A DNA stretch of 64,000 nt from Pseudonocardia sp. DSM 110487 (GCF_019468565.1 NZ_CP080521.1:3038001-3102000), one strand, 5' to 3'; shown: positions 43,215-51,586, numbered from the stretch's first letter. Notes: generated by a model from the letters alone, not told the origin. Numbers and translations: made by a program.

Positions 43215-43448
43215 TCAACGAGACTGGTGCGTGGACGCCGGGGCGAGGCCGACGCAGACGCATCCCCGGCTCAGACCGCCGGCGATCGTCGCCGTGCAGA
43301 ACCTGGTGCCGATCGGGTCGTGCGCGTCCCGATCGTGTGGACATGCGGCACAGCGGAGATCCGTATCGGCCTCCGGAGCATGGGCGGTGGACGACGCGGG
43401 CGCCGTCGGTGGAGCATCGATCGAAGGAATGCGCTGTTCCTGACTCAT
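43215..43448 (-). CDS. RGCVC family protein, copy 2
   Basis: 77 residues. CAACPHDRDAHDPIGTRFCTATIAGG and SRGCVCVGLAP match copy 1 at 35295-35495 almost residue by residue. The homology extends upstream: CGCCACCAC precedes ATGAGTCAGGAACAG here and precedes the ACGAGTCAGGAACAG of copy 1, so the two arose by duplication of gene plus leader. Function unknown. It lies just upstream of the glycan cassette on the same strand. Confidence 0.82.
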   Translation of the reverse strand: MSQEQRIPSIDAPPTAPASSTAHAPEADTDLRCAACPHDRDAHDPIGTRFCTATIAGGLSRGCVCVGLAPASTHQSR

Positions 43449-43650
43449 GTGGTGGCGAACCCGGATACCGGGGCGTGCAGGAAAGGGCGGGCGACGGTGC
43501 GGCTACTGCTCCGGCCGACGGGCCCGGCGGGGCGCTCCGGGCACGAATCGCTCGTCGCTCATCGGAGCCACCTCCCCCTGCCGTCCAGCGTACGGCAACG
43601 CGGCGTGCGGACCGCGCAGATCGCTTCGCCACCGGCCCCGCGGATCGAGG

Positions 43651-44193
43651 TCAATCGCCGGGGGCGAGGATCTTGCGGATCTGGCTGCCTGCCCACCGGA
43701 AGTCCTCGTCGAGCTGCTCGGGGGTGGCGGTGAACCGGCCGGTGGCCTCGGAGGAGGCGAACCCGAGCACGAAGGTGGACACCAGCCGCTCGACACGCGG
43801 GATCGCCGATTCGTCGACGCCGGCATCGCGCAGCGCGCCGTAGACGGCGTCGCGGGCGCGCAGGGCCCCCGGAGTGGCGGCCGGCCGTTGCAGCAGCAGC
43901 GGGAAGACGCGCGGGTGCTTGCGCGCAGTGGCGCGCGTCGCAGCGGCCAGAGCATCGAGTCGCGCATGCCACGGCAGCGTGGGCTCGGGCAGGGGGAGCT
44001 CGAGGAGTAGATGTTCCACGAGCCCGTCCATGAGCTGGCTCTTGTCCCCGACGTGGCGGTAGAGCGCCATCGGGGTGACGCCGAGCCGGGCGGCGACGGC
44101 GCGCATCGACACCGCCGCCAACCCCTCCTCGTCGGCGAGGGCGAGCGTGGCGTCGAGAACCGCGGCGCGGTCGATGCGGGCTGGACGTGGCAT
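43651..44193 (-). CDS. TetR/AcrR family regulator
   Basis: 180 residues. HTH: DRAAVLDATLALADEEGLAAVSMRAVAARLGVTPMALYRHVGDKSQLMDGLVEHLL (about 8-63), with a TetR_C_1-like ligand domain. Divergent from an ATP-grasp gene over 55 bp that contain a long dyad. It probably represses itself and the ATP-grasp gene. Confidence 0.92.
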   Translation of the reverse strand: MPRPARIDRAAVLDATLALADEEGLAAVSMRAVAARLGVTPMALYRHVGDKSQLMDGLVEHLLLELPLPEPTLPWHARLDALAAATRATARKHPRVFPLLLQRPAATPGALRARDAVYGALRDAGVDESAIPRVERLVSTFVLGFASSEATGRFTATPEQLDEDFRWAGSQIRKILAPGD

Positions 44194-44208
44194 AGCGGCA
44201 AGGCTAGT

Positions 44209-44232
44209 CTACGGCGTATATATACAGCGTAG
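44209..44232. promoter_or_regulatory. 24-bp dyad, candidate TetR operator
   Basis: Outer arms CTACG (44209-44213) and CGTAG (44228-44232) frame the perfect palindrome GTATATATAC (44216-44225). It lies 15 bp before the TetR start and 16 bp before the ATP-grasp start, over both likely promoters. The CTACG/CGTAG arms resemble parts of the operators of the other TetR gene at 37.4 kb. Confidence 0.75.
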
Positions 44233-44248
44233 AGTTTAGGGGACCCCG

Positions 44249-45523
44249 ATGAAGGTGCTGCTGTCCGACGGATCGGGACTGACCGCCCGCCAGTGCGCGA
44301 CGCTGCTCGCACGGGCCGGACACGAGGTCGGGGTGCTCGCTCCGGGGCCGCTCGTCCTCGCGCGGGCGACCACAGCGGTGCGCCGTTGGCACCGGGTGCC
44401 CGTCTTCGGGCTCGACCCGCTGGCGTGGGCGGACGCCGCGCTCTCGGTGCTCGACACGGGGCGCTACGACGTGCTGCTGCCCACTCAGGAGCAGGTCACC
44501 GTGCTCAGCCTGATCGTCGACGAGATCACCCGCCGAGGGGTCGCCACCGCGGTGCCGCCGTTCGCGGCGTTGCGCCGCGTGCAGGACAAGCTCTCGGCCG
44601 AGGAGCTGCTCACCGAGGTCGGGCTGCCCAGGCCAGGCGCGATCGTGGCCCGTACCCCTGACGAGTTGCTCACCGCGGTCCCCCCGGTCTACGTCAAAGC
44701 CCCGATCGGGACGGCGAGCACCGGCGTCCGCCACGTCACCTCCGAAGCGCAGCTGCGCGACGCCGGCCGGGCCATGCAGGCGCTGGACGCCTACGAGCTC
44801 GGCGGCGTCCTCGTCCAGCAGCCCGTGCCAGGCCCGCTGCTCATGGTGCAGGCGGTATTCGAGTCCGGCCGGCTGCTCGCGGCCCATGCCAACACCCGCG
44901 ACGTGGCCGGCGCGGGCGGCGGCGCCAGCCACAAGACCAGCGTCGCCGTCGACCCGGTCCGGCCTGCCCTCGAACTCATCGGCGCGGAACTCGGCTGGCA
45001 CGGCGCGCTCTCGTGCGACGTCATCGACGGTCCCGACGGGCCGGTCATCATCGACGTCAACCCCCGGCTCGTCGAACCGGGCAACGCCGCCGCAGCCGGG
45101 CTGGACCTGGTGGCCGTCCTGCTCGACGTCGCCACCGGCCGTGCACCCCGGCCCGGTCCGCAGGCCCGCCCGGGGGTGCGGACCTATCAGCTCCTGCTCG
45201 CGCTGGCCGGCGCCGCCCAAGGTGCCCGCCCGCGTCGGGCGCTGCTTCGTCAGCTCGGCGCGGCGGCCGCCCGCACCGGCGACTACCGCGCCGGCCACGA
45301 GGAGCTCAGCCCGCTCGCGCGTGACCCACTGGCCATGGCCGCACTCGCGGCGCTCAGCGCGGCACTCCTCGTCGCGCCGGTGCTGCACGCGCGGCTGGCC
45401 AGCAGTTCGGTGGCCAACTACGCCATCACCCCGTCCGCGTGGAGCCGGCTCACCCAGGCGTGGGACGCGCCGGAGCCGAACCGCGGGCGACCGCACGGCC
45501 ATGGACGACGCGCGGGGCGGTAG
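44249..45523 (+). CDS. ATP-grasp domain protein
   Basis: 424 residues. N-terminal pre-ATP-grasp (LLPTQEQVTVLSLIVDEITRRG), lysine-bearing middle domain (RVQDKLSAEELLTEVGLPRPGAI, PVYVKAPIGTASTGVRHV) and the Mg site SCDVIDGPDGPVIIDVNPRLVEPGNA. Such ligases join an acid to an amine or thiol with ATP. The last 100 residues contain a hydrophobic helix (MAALAALSAALLVAPVL). GGGGA precedes the ATG. It is controlled with the divergent TetR; the substrate is unknown. Confidence 0.85.
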   Translation: MKVLLSDGSGLTARQCATLLARAGHEVGVLAPGPLVLARATTAVRRWHRVPVFGLDPLAWADAALSVLDTGRYDVLLPTQEQVTVLSLIVDEITRRGVATAVPPFAALRRVQDKLSAEELLTEVGLPRPGAIVARTPDELLTAVPPVYVKAPIGTASTGVRHVTSEAQLRDAGRAMQALDAYELGGVLVQQPVPGPLLMVQAVFESGRLLAAHANTRDVAGAGGGASHKTSVAVDPVRPALELIGAELGWHGALSCDVIDGPDGPVIIDVNPRLVEPGNAAAAGLDLVAVLLDVATGRAPRPGPQARPGVRTYQLLLALAGAAQGARPRRALLRQLGAAAARTGDYRAGHEELSPLARDPLAMAALAALSAALLVAPVLHARLASSSVANYAITPSAWSRLTQAWDAPEPNRGRPHGHGRRAGR

Positions 45524-45558
45524 CGTCGGCGTCTCAATACCGCCGGAAGGACCGCTTC

Positions 45559-46296
45559 GTGAAAGCCGACCCCGCCGTCCAGCGCCGGCTGCTCGACCTG
45601 GCCGAGGTCGACGCCGAGCTGTCGCGCCTCGTGCACCGCCGTCGCACACTGCCCGAGCACGCCGAGCTCGCCGCCGCCGAGGCCGCCGTGCGGGAGGCGA
45701 AGGACAAGCTGGTGGAGGTCGAGACCGCCGCAGGCGACCTCGACCGGGACATCCGCCGCCTCGAACGCGACGTCGACGGCGTGCGACAGCGCACCGAGCG
45801 CGACAACAAGCTGCTCGCCGGGGCCGGGATCGGCGCGAAGCAGGCCACCGACCTGCAGCACGAGCTGGAGACACTGGCGCGCCGGCAGTCCGTGCTCGAG
45901 GACGAGCAGCTGGAGATCATGGAGCAGCGCGAGGCCGTTGGCGCGGACGTGGAGCACTCCCGCGTCGTGCTGGCCACAGCCGAGCATGAGCTGGCCGCCG
46001 TCACCGAGCGCCGCGACACCGCTCTCGCCGACATCGACGCCTCCGAGACCGGCCGTCGCCGGGCCCGCGAGGAGGTCGTCGTCACGATCCCGGCCGACGT
46101 GCTCGGCGCCTACGAGCGGCACCGCGAGCAGCGCGGTGTGGGCGCCGCAGCGCTGATCGCGCGGCGCTGCCAGGCGTGCCGGTTGGAGCTGGACCGCACG
46201 TCGATCTCGGAGCTGAAGGCCGCACCCGCCGACGACCTGGTGCGTTGCGAGGAATGCGGCGTGATCCTGGTGCGCACTGAGGCGTCAGGGCTGTGA
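45559..46296 (+). CDS. Zinc-ribbon coiled-coil protein (Rv2229c family)
   Basis: 245 residues from GTG with GGAAGG upstream. Residues about 5-170 are an almost continuous coiled coil; the C-terminal zinc ribbon is CQAC (about 202) and CEEC (about 229). In mycobacteria the orthologue follows Nif3 directly. Its role is unresolved; it may act in nucleic-acid or protein binding with RNase HI, which it overlaps (GTGA). Confidence 0.88.
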   Translation: MKADPAVQRRLLDLAEVDAELSRLVHRRRTLPEHAELAAAEAAVREAKDKLVEVETAAGDLDRDIRRLERDVDGVRQRTERDNKLLAGAGIGAKQATDLQHELETLARRQSVLEDEQLEIMEQREAVGADVEHSRVVLATAEHELAAVTERRDTALADIDASETGRRRAREEVVVTIPADVLGAYERHREQRGVGAAALIARRCQACRLELDRTSISELKAAPADDLVRCEECGVILVRTEASGL

Positions 46297-46706
46297 GGGT
46301 TGTCGTGGAGGCTGACGGCGGCTCCCGGGGCAACCCCGGACCCGCGGGCTACGGCGCGGTCGTGCTGGACCCCGACACCGACGAGGTGCTCGTCGAGCGG
46401 GCCGAGGGCATCGGCGTCACCACCAACAACGTGGCGGAGTACCGGGGCATGATCGCCGGACTGCGCGCCGCCGTCGAGCTGGGAGCCACCGACGTCGACG
46501 TCCGGATGGACTCGAAGCTGGTGGTCGAGCAGATGAGCGGCCGCTGGAAGATCAAGCACCCCGCGATGCGGCCACTCGCACAGGAGGCCGCCGAGCTCGT
46601 CCGCGAAATCGGCTCGGTGCGGTTCGAGTGGGTCCCGCGGCTGCGCAACTCCCGCGCCGACGCGCTCGCCAACCAGGCGATGGACGCCCAGGCCGCCGCG
46701 CAATGA
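46293..46706 (+). CDS. Ribonuclease HI
   Basis: 137 residues. The four acidic residues are in VEADGGSRGNPG, NNVAEYRGM, VRMDSKLV and NSRADALAN. Cytoplasmic cleavage of RNA in RNA:DNA hybrids. In mycobacteria (Rv2228c) this domain is fused to a histidine phosphatase; here the two are separate frames that overlap by 4 bp. Confidence 0.93.
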   Translation: MRVVVEADGGSRGNPGPAGYGAVVLDPDTDEVLVERAEGIGVTTNNVAEYRGMIAGLRAAVELGATDVDVRMDSKLVVEQMSGRWKIKHPAMRPLAQEAAELVREIGSVRFEWVPRLRNSRADALANQAMDAQAAAQ

Positions 46707-47353
46707 CGTCCGCCTCCTGGACCGGCCAGATCGGCACGCCGACTCGCTTGCTCCTGCTGCGGCACGGGCAGACCGAGCTCTCGGTGCAGCGCCGCTACTC
46801 GGGGCACGGCGACCCGGAGCTCACCCCGCTCGGCACCGCGCAGGCGGCCGGTGCGGCCGCGCGGCTCGCGCGCGTCCCGGACATCGCCGCGGTGCTCACC
46901 TCCCCGCTGCGGCGGGCCCGCCAGACCGGGGAGGTGGTGGCCGCCTCGACCGGCGCCCCGCTCGTCGTCCGGCAGGGGCTGATCGAGACCGACTTCGGCA
47001 AGTGGGAGGGCCTCACCTTCCCCGAGGCGCGGGCCCGTGACCCGCAGCTGCACGCCGAGTGGCTCGGCTCGGAGGAGGTCGCCCCGCCCGGTGGAGAGAG
47101 CTTCGCGGCGGTCGGCCGGCGGGTGACCGCGGAGCTCACCGACGTCCTGCGCGAGTACCCGGGGGCCACGCTCGTGCTGGTCACGCACGTCACGCCGATC
47201 AAGATGCTGCTGCGCGACGCTCTGCAGGGTGGCCCCGGCGTGCTCTACCGGCTGCACCTGGACCTGGCCGCGCTGTCGATCGTCGACTTCTACCCGGACG
47301 GCGGCGCGAGCGTGCGGCTGGTCAACGACACCAGCCACCATCCCGATCGCTAG
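46703..47353 (+). CDS. Histidine phosphatase family protein (Rv2228c C-terminal domain equivalent)
   Basis: 216 residues. LLLLRHGQTELSVQRRYSG has the phosphohistidine, SPLRRARQTGE and ETDFGKWEGLTF follow, and LVTHVTPIKMLL has the second His. Related to alpha-ribazole phosphatase (CobC) and acid phosphatases. Coupled to RNase HI by ATGA. Its TAG shares CTAG with the stop of the convergent sigma factor. Confidence 0.9.
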   Translation: MTSASWTGQIGTPTRLLLLRHGQTELSVQRRYSGHGDPELTPLGTAQAAGAAARLARVPDIAAVLTSPLRRARQTGEVVAASTGAPLVVRQGLIETDFGKWEGLTFPEARARDPQLHAEWLGSEEVAPPGGESFAAVGRRVTAELTDVLREYPGATLVLVTHVTPIKMLLRDALQGGPGVLYRLHLDLAALSIVDFYPDGGASVRLVNDTSHHPDR

Positions 47354-48570
47354 CGGGCCAGCCGTGCGGCCTTCGCCTCGAGGTAGCGCTGCTCCGGCGC
47401 ACTGAGCGTGAGGCGGGCGGCCAGCCGGAACTCCACGACGGCGGCGTCGAGGTCCCCGGCCGCTTCCAGCATGTGGGCGCGGACGGCGTGCAACCGGTGG
47501 TGCCCGGCGAGCGCCGGGTCGGTGGCCGCCGCCGTGAGCTGTTCGAGCGCTGCCCGCGGGCCGCGCACCTCGGAGACGGCGACGATCCGGTTGAGCGTGA
47601 CCATCGGACCGGGCGCAAGGACCTGCAGGTGGTTGTAGAGCGCGAGGATCTGCGGCCAGTCGGTGTCCTCGGCACGCCCTGCCTCGTCGTGCACGGCCGC
47701 GATCGCCGCCTGCAGCTGGTACGGGCCGATCGGCGCGGCGGCCAGGGTCTCGCTGATCAGCGCCGTGCCCTCGGCGATCGCGGTGGCGTCCCACGCCTGC
47801 CGGTCCTGCTCGGCGAGCGGCACGAGGCTGCCGTCGGGAGCGGTGCGCGCGGTGCGGCGGGCGTCGGTGAGGAGCATCAGGGCCAGTAGCCCGGCGACCT
47901 CGCCCTCTCCGGGCAGCAGGGCGCGCAGCTGCCGGGTGAGCCGGATCGCCTCCTCGGTGAGCTCGACGCGGCCCAGTTCCGCGCCGGAGCTGGCCGTGTA
48001 GCCCTCGTTGAAGATCAGGTAGAGGACGTGCAGCGCGGAGGCGATCCGCTCGGGCCGCTCGGTGGGCGTAGGCATCCGGAACTCCGCGCCCGCGGCCTTG
48101 ATCCGCTGCTTGGCCCGGCTGATCCGCTGCGCGACGGTGGACTCCGGCACCAGGAAGGCGCGGGCGATCTCCGCCGTGGTGAGCCCGCCGACCGCGCGCA
48201 GCGTGAGCGCCACCTGCGACGGCGGGGTGAGCGCGGGGTGGCAGCACAGCAGGAGCAGGGTGAGGGAGTCGTCGACGGCGGGCGCCGGGTCCGGAGGGGG
48301 CGGCGCCAGCGCGAAGACGGTCTCCTCCCGCCGTTGCCGCGCGGAGTCCGAGCGCCACATCTCGATCCGCCGCCGGGAGGCGGTGGTGATCAGCCAGCCC
48401 TTCGGGTTGTCCGGCACACCCTCGGCCGGCCACTGGACGGCGGCGGCGAGCAGCGCCTCCTGCACGGCGTCCTCGCAGGCGTCGAACCCGCCGTGCCGCC
48501 GGACGACGGCGACGAGCACGTGAGGGGCGAGCTCCCGCACCAGCCGTCCGACGTCCGTCGGCGTCACCAC
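47350..48570 (-). CDS. ECF42-type RNA polymerase sigma factor with C-terminal DUF6596/TPR-like domain
   Basis: 406 residues. Sigma-2: VVRRHGGFDACEDAVQEALLAAAVQWP and NPKGWLITTASRRRIEMWR. Sigma-4: LTLRAVGGLTTAEIARAFLVPESTVAQRISRAKQRI. Then FNEGYTASSG and the end region ALYNHLQVLAPGPMVTLNRIVA that define the ECF42 extension. Such factors lack an anti-sigma factor and are linked to YCII (DGPF) proteins, as here. It overlaps its YCII partner by 7 bp. Confidence 0.92.
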   Translation of the reverse strand: MVTPTDVGRLVRELAPHVLVAVVRRHGGFDACEDAVQEALLAAAVQWPAEGVPDNPKGWLITTASRRRIEMWRSDSARQRREETVFALAPPPPDPAPAVDDSLTLLLLCCHPALTPPSQVALTLRAVGGLTTAEIARAFLVPESTVAQRISRAKQRIKAAGAEFRMPTPTERPERIASALHVLYLIFNEGYTASSGAELGRVELTEEAIRLTRQLRALLPGEGEVAGLLALMLLTDARRTARTAPDGSLVPLAEQDRQAWDATAIAEGTALISETLAAAPIGPYQLQAAIAAVHDEAGRAEDTDWPQILALYNHLQVLAPGPMVTLNRIVAVSEVRGPRAALEQLTAAATDPALAGHHRLHAVRAHMLEAAGDLDAAVVEFRLAARLTLSAPEQRYLEAKAARLAR

Positions 48571-48935
48571 TCCGCGAGGTCCAGGCTCCGGGCGGGCCGC
48601 ACCTCGACGAGGCCGAGTGCCGCCTCCGGGACCTGCGCCGCGATCTCGACGGCGCGTTCCTCGCTCGCGACGTCGAGCAGGTAGAACCCGGCGAGGTGCT
48701 CCTTGGCCTCGGCGAACGGGCCGTCCGTCGTGAGGGTCCGGCCCTCGTCGACCTGCACGCGCTTGGTGGTCGACGGGTCGGCGAGCGCTTCGGATACGAC
48801 GAGCTCTCCGGACGCCTCGAGCTCAGCGGTGAAACGCGCGTAGTAGGCGAGCCCCTCGCCACGCTCGGTCTCGGAGAACTGCTCCCACAGCTTCCGCGAC
48901 TCGGCATTGCTGTAGATCAGGACGACGTACTTCAC
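48564..48935 (-). CDS. YCII/DGPF domain protein, ECF42 partner
   Basis: 123 residues: MKYVVLIYSNAE, TTDGPFAEAKEHLAGFYLLDVASEERAVEIAAQVPEA. Small ferredoxin-like fold with the DGPF motif. Families of this type are fixed neighbours of ECF42 sigma factors and may feed a signal to the C-terminal domain. Coupled at both ends (7 bp and 4 bp overlaps). Confidence 0.92.
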   Translation of the reverse strand: MKYVVLIYSNAESRKLWEQFSETERGEGLAYYARFTAELEASGELVVSEALADPSTTKRVQVDEGRTLTTDGPFAEAKEHLAGFYLLDVASEERAVEIAAQVPEAALGLVEVRPARSLDLAEW

Positions 48936-49420
48936 TGCTCAGCTGTCTCCTTCTCGGCGACGGCGGTGATCGTGCGCAGGGTCTCCTGCATGCCGCGGTG
49001 CAGGTCGGAGCGGCGGTCCTTCCCGCCGAACAGGGTGCCGATGATGAACCACCCGATCCGGGTGATCGGCCTCGTGACCTCGTAGCTCTCGGTCAGCCGC
49101 GTGCCGACGCCCTCCGGCTCCAGCCGGTAGCGCCAGACCAGGGTGCCGGCGAACGGCTCGGTGCGGCTGATCGCGAACTCGCGCCCAGGGTCGGCGGCGA
49201 TCACGATCGGGGTGTTCTGCCACGGCGGGCGCCGCGGGAGCTGGTTGGTGGCGCGGAAGCGTGCACCGACGGCCGGCTGGTCCGCGCCGTCGAGCCACAC
49301 GCACCGGCGGATCTCCGGGCTGAACTCCGGCATCCGGGTCACGTCGGACACGAGGCGGTAGACGGTGGTTGGCGGCGCCTCGATGTGCACCGTCAGCTCG
49401 TCACGGTCCAGCGTCTGCAT
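48932..49420 (-). CDS. SRPBCC (polyketide cyclase/START-like) family protein
   Basis: 162 residues from the ATG at 49420, with GGAAGGAG upstream. VHIEAPPTTVYRLVSDVTRMPEFSPEIRRC opens the helix-grip fold and GTRLTESYEVT continues it. It likely binds a hydrophobic ligand. First gene of the ECF42 operon. Confidence 0.87.
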   Translation of the reverse strand: MQTLDRDELTVHIEAPPTTVYRLVSDVTRMPEFSPEIRRCVWLDGADQPAVGARFRATNQLPRRPPWQNTPIVIAADPGREFAISRTEPFAGTLVWRYRLEPEGVGTRLTESYEVTRPITRIGWFIIGTLFGGKDRRSDLHRGMQETLRTITAVAEKETAEQ

Positions 49421-49472
49421 GATCGGCTCCTTCCGCCGGGGGAGAGGAGCGTTGCGCCGCACCGCCTGCGCG

Positions 49473-50237
49473 TCAAGCCGTCACGAGCAGGTAGATCCCG
49501 ACGGTCATGCCGAGCAGTACCACCGCTGCGCGCAGCACGGCCTCCGGCGAGCGGCGGGCGATGCGCGCTCCGATGTAGCCGCCGACGAGCGTGGTCGGGG
49601 CGAGCACCGCGACCGCGGGCCAGTACACCGGCGCTCCGATCGCGAAGTAGACGACGGTGACCGTGGCCACCACCAGCGACAGCAGGCCCTTCAGGGCGTT
49701 GAGCCGCACCAGGGAGTCGTGGGCGAACAGCGAGAGCGTCGCGATGAGGATGACGCCGAGCGCCCCGCCGAAGTAGCCGCCGTACACCGCCGCGAGGAAC
49801 ACGGTGGGAAGCAGGGTGACGAGCCGGTCCGGCGCGCCGGGGGTGGGCGCGGTCCAGCGCCGGATCAGCGGCTGCAGCGCGAACACACCGCTGGCCAGCA
49901 GCACCAGCGCCGGCACGACCGCGTCGAACACGGAGCTGGGCAGCACCAGCAGGAGCGTGCAGCCGACGGCCGAGCCGACGGCCGACACCACCGATGTGAG
50001 CAGGACGCGCCGCCCCTGGCCGTGCAGGTCGCGCCGGACTCCCGCGACGATGCCCAGGTAGCCGGGCCACTGGGCGATCGAGTTCGTGACGTTGGCGGCG
50101 AGTGGGGGCAGGCCCACCGCGAGCAGGGACGGGAAGACGAGCAGGGAGCCGCCGCCGGCAGCAGCGTTCACCGCGCCGGCCACCAGACCGGCGACGAGGA
50201 GGAACGCCAGCGAGCCCGGCGACGTATCGATCACCAA
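49473..50237 (-). CDS. Sulfite exporter TauE/SafE family permease
   Basis: 254 residues with about eight hydrophobic helices. GLVAGAVNAAAGGGSLLVFPSLLAVGLPPLAANVTNS at the N-terminus and YGGYFGGALGVILIA in the middle are the two family repeats. Exports small sulfur or organic anions; the substrate is unknown. Confidence 0.9.
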   Translation of the reverse strand: MVIDTSPGSLAFLLVAGLVAGAVNAAAGGGSLLVFPSLLAVGLPPLAANVTNSIAQWPGYLGIVAGVRRDLHGQGRRVLLTSVVSAVGSAVGCTLLLVLPSSVFDAVVPALVLLASGVFALQPLIRRWTAPTPGAPDRLVTLLPTVFLAAVYGGYFGGALGVILIATLSLFAHDSLVRLNALKGLLSLVVATVTVVYFAIGAPVYWPAVAVLAPTTLVGGYIGARIARRSPEAVLRAAVVLLGMTVGIYLLVTA

Positions 50238-50330
50238 ACCACGGTAGTTGCGGTATGCAGCGAATCCGGCGATACGCGGTCCGCGTCACCAGTGGTGCGC
50301 ACGACACTCGAGAGGGCGCACGATGGAGTC

Positions 50331-50507
50331 GTGTCCGAGGGCGACGACAGCGGTGATGCGGTGTGCTGGCTCGGCATGCTGTGCCCGGAGTGCGGTGCCA
50401 TGCCCAGCGACGGCGACGAACGGTGCTGGCGATGCGGCGCGCCGCCGGAGCGCAGCGGAGGCGCATCGATACCGCGGCGGCGTGCCGAGGAGCGCGAGGC
50501 AACCTGA
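50331..50507 (+). CDS. Small zinc-ribbon protein (58 aa)
   Basis: GTG start; WLGMLCPECGAMPSDGDERCWRCGAPPE holds two CxxC pairs (about 20-23 and 34-37), a zinc ribbon like those of double-zinc-ribbon proteins. The tail is basic (PRRRAEEREAT). The competing frames lack any motif. Function unknown. Confidence 0.6.
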   Translation: MSEGDDSGDAVCWLGMLCPECGAMPSDGDERCWRCGAPPERSGGASIPRRRAEEREAT

Positions 50508-50551
50508 GAGTGGGCGGGACGTCCTCAGGTAAGACGCCCGAGGAGGCCGCC

Positions 50552-51097
50552 ATGTCCCGCACCCTCCGTCACCTGCTGACCGCCGTGCTCGCCCTCACCG
50601 CCGTCGCGCTGCCAGTCGCGGCTGCCACGACCCCCTCGCCGGTGCCCGTCGCGGCGACGTCCTGCGCCACTCAGTGGGGTAGCACGCCCGAGTGGGTCGT
50701 GCCGCTTGGCGCCGCGCAGCTGACCGCCGTGCGGGCCGGCCGGCACGACTGCTTCGATCGCGTGGTGTTCGACCTGGCAGGCCCCGCCGCCGGATACCGC
50801 GTGGAGTACGTCGACCAGGTGTTCCAGGACGGCTCGGGCGCCGTGCTCCCGGTGCCCGGCGGCGCGCGCCTGCTCGTCAACGTCAACCACCCGGCCTACG
50901 ACGACGCAGGCAACCCGACGATCGCGACGAAGGACGTCGACGTGCGCGGCTATCGCACGCTTCGGTCGGTGGTCTTCGGCAGCAGCTTCGAGGGCGCCAC
51001 GACCTTCGGCGTCGGGGTGCGCGCCCGGCTCCCGTTCCGCGTGTTCGTCGTGGACGGATCGCGCGTCGTCGTCGACGTGGCGCACGGCTGGTCCTGA
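50552..51097 (+). CDS. Secreted AMIN-like domain protein
   Basis: 181 residues from the ATG at 50552 with GAGGAGG upstream. A Sec signal peptide (TLRHLLTAVLALTAVALPVAAA) precedes a beta-rich domain with HDCFDRVVFDLAGPAAGYRVEYV and DVRGYRTLRSVVFGSSFEGATTFGVGVRARLPFRVF, the pattern of actinomycete AMIN-like proteins. Likely a cell-wall-associated protein. It ends 23 bp before rnpB. Confidence 0.82.
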   Translation: MSRTLRHLLTAVLALTAVALPVAAATTPSPVPVAATSCATQWGSTPEWVVPLGAAQLTAVRAGRHDCFDRVVFDLAGPAAGYRVEYVDQVFQDGSGAVLPVPGGARLLVNVNHPAYDDAGNPTIATKDVDVRGYRTLRSVVFGSSFEGATTFGVGVRARLPFRVFVVDGSRVVVDVAHGWS

Positions 51098-51120
51098 TCG
51101 GGCCCGAGTAGGCTGTCGGG

Positions 51121-51523
51121 GCGGACGAGCTGGCCGGGCGGCCGCGTCGACGGGCAACCGTCGCCGAGGAAAGTCCGGACTCCGCAGGGCAGGGTGGTTG
51201 TTAACGGCAACCCGGGGCGACCCGCGGGAAAGTGCCACAGAAAGCAGACCGCCCCGCGCAACCGTGCGGGGTAAGGGTGAAACGGTGGTGTAAGAGACCA
51301 CCAGCACCCCGGGTGACCGGGGTGGCTCGGTAAACCCCACCCGGAGCAAGGTCAAAAGGCTCCCGCGCGCGGGAGCTGCGCAGGCGTTCGAGGGCGGCCC
51401 GTCCGAGTCTGCGGGTAGACCGCTCGAGCCCGCCGGTGACGGCGGGCCTAGATGGATGGTCGCCGAACGGAGCGCCGTGAGGCGCCCGGGAACAGGATCC
51501 GGCTTACAGGCCAGCTCGTCCGC
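51121..51523 (+). ncRNA. rnpB: RNase P RNA, bacterial class A
   Basis: The ends pair as P1: GCGGACGAGCTGGCC (51121-51135) with GGCCAGCTCGTCCGC (51509-51523). Inside are the universally conserved core segments GAGGAAAGTCCGG near 51166-51179, ACAGAAAGCAGACCG near 51237, GTAAGGGTGAAACGG near 51269, GTGTAAGAGACC near 51289 and GAACAGGATCCGGCTTACAGG at the end. About 403 nt, normal for actinobacteria. It cuts the 5' leader from tRNA precursors. Ends are set by P1 and may be off by a few bases. Confidence 0.95.
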
Positions 51524-51586
51524 CCCACGCCTGTGAGCTGGGCGGACACTATCTGCTGTCCGGCGTCTCCGCGAGATCCTCCCTGG

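Noticed and set aside
45439..45558. Longer start for the zinc-ribbon protein
   Set aside because: The added 40 residues are Arg/Ala-rich and overlap the ATP-grasp gene; GTG 45559 has GGAAGG at proper spacing.
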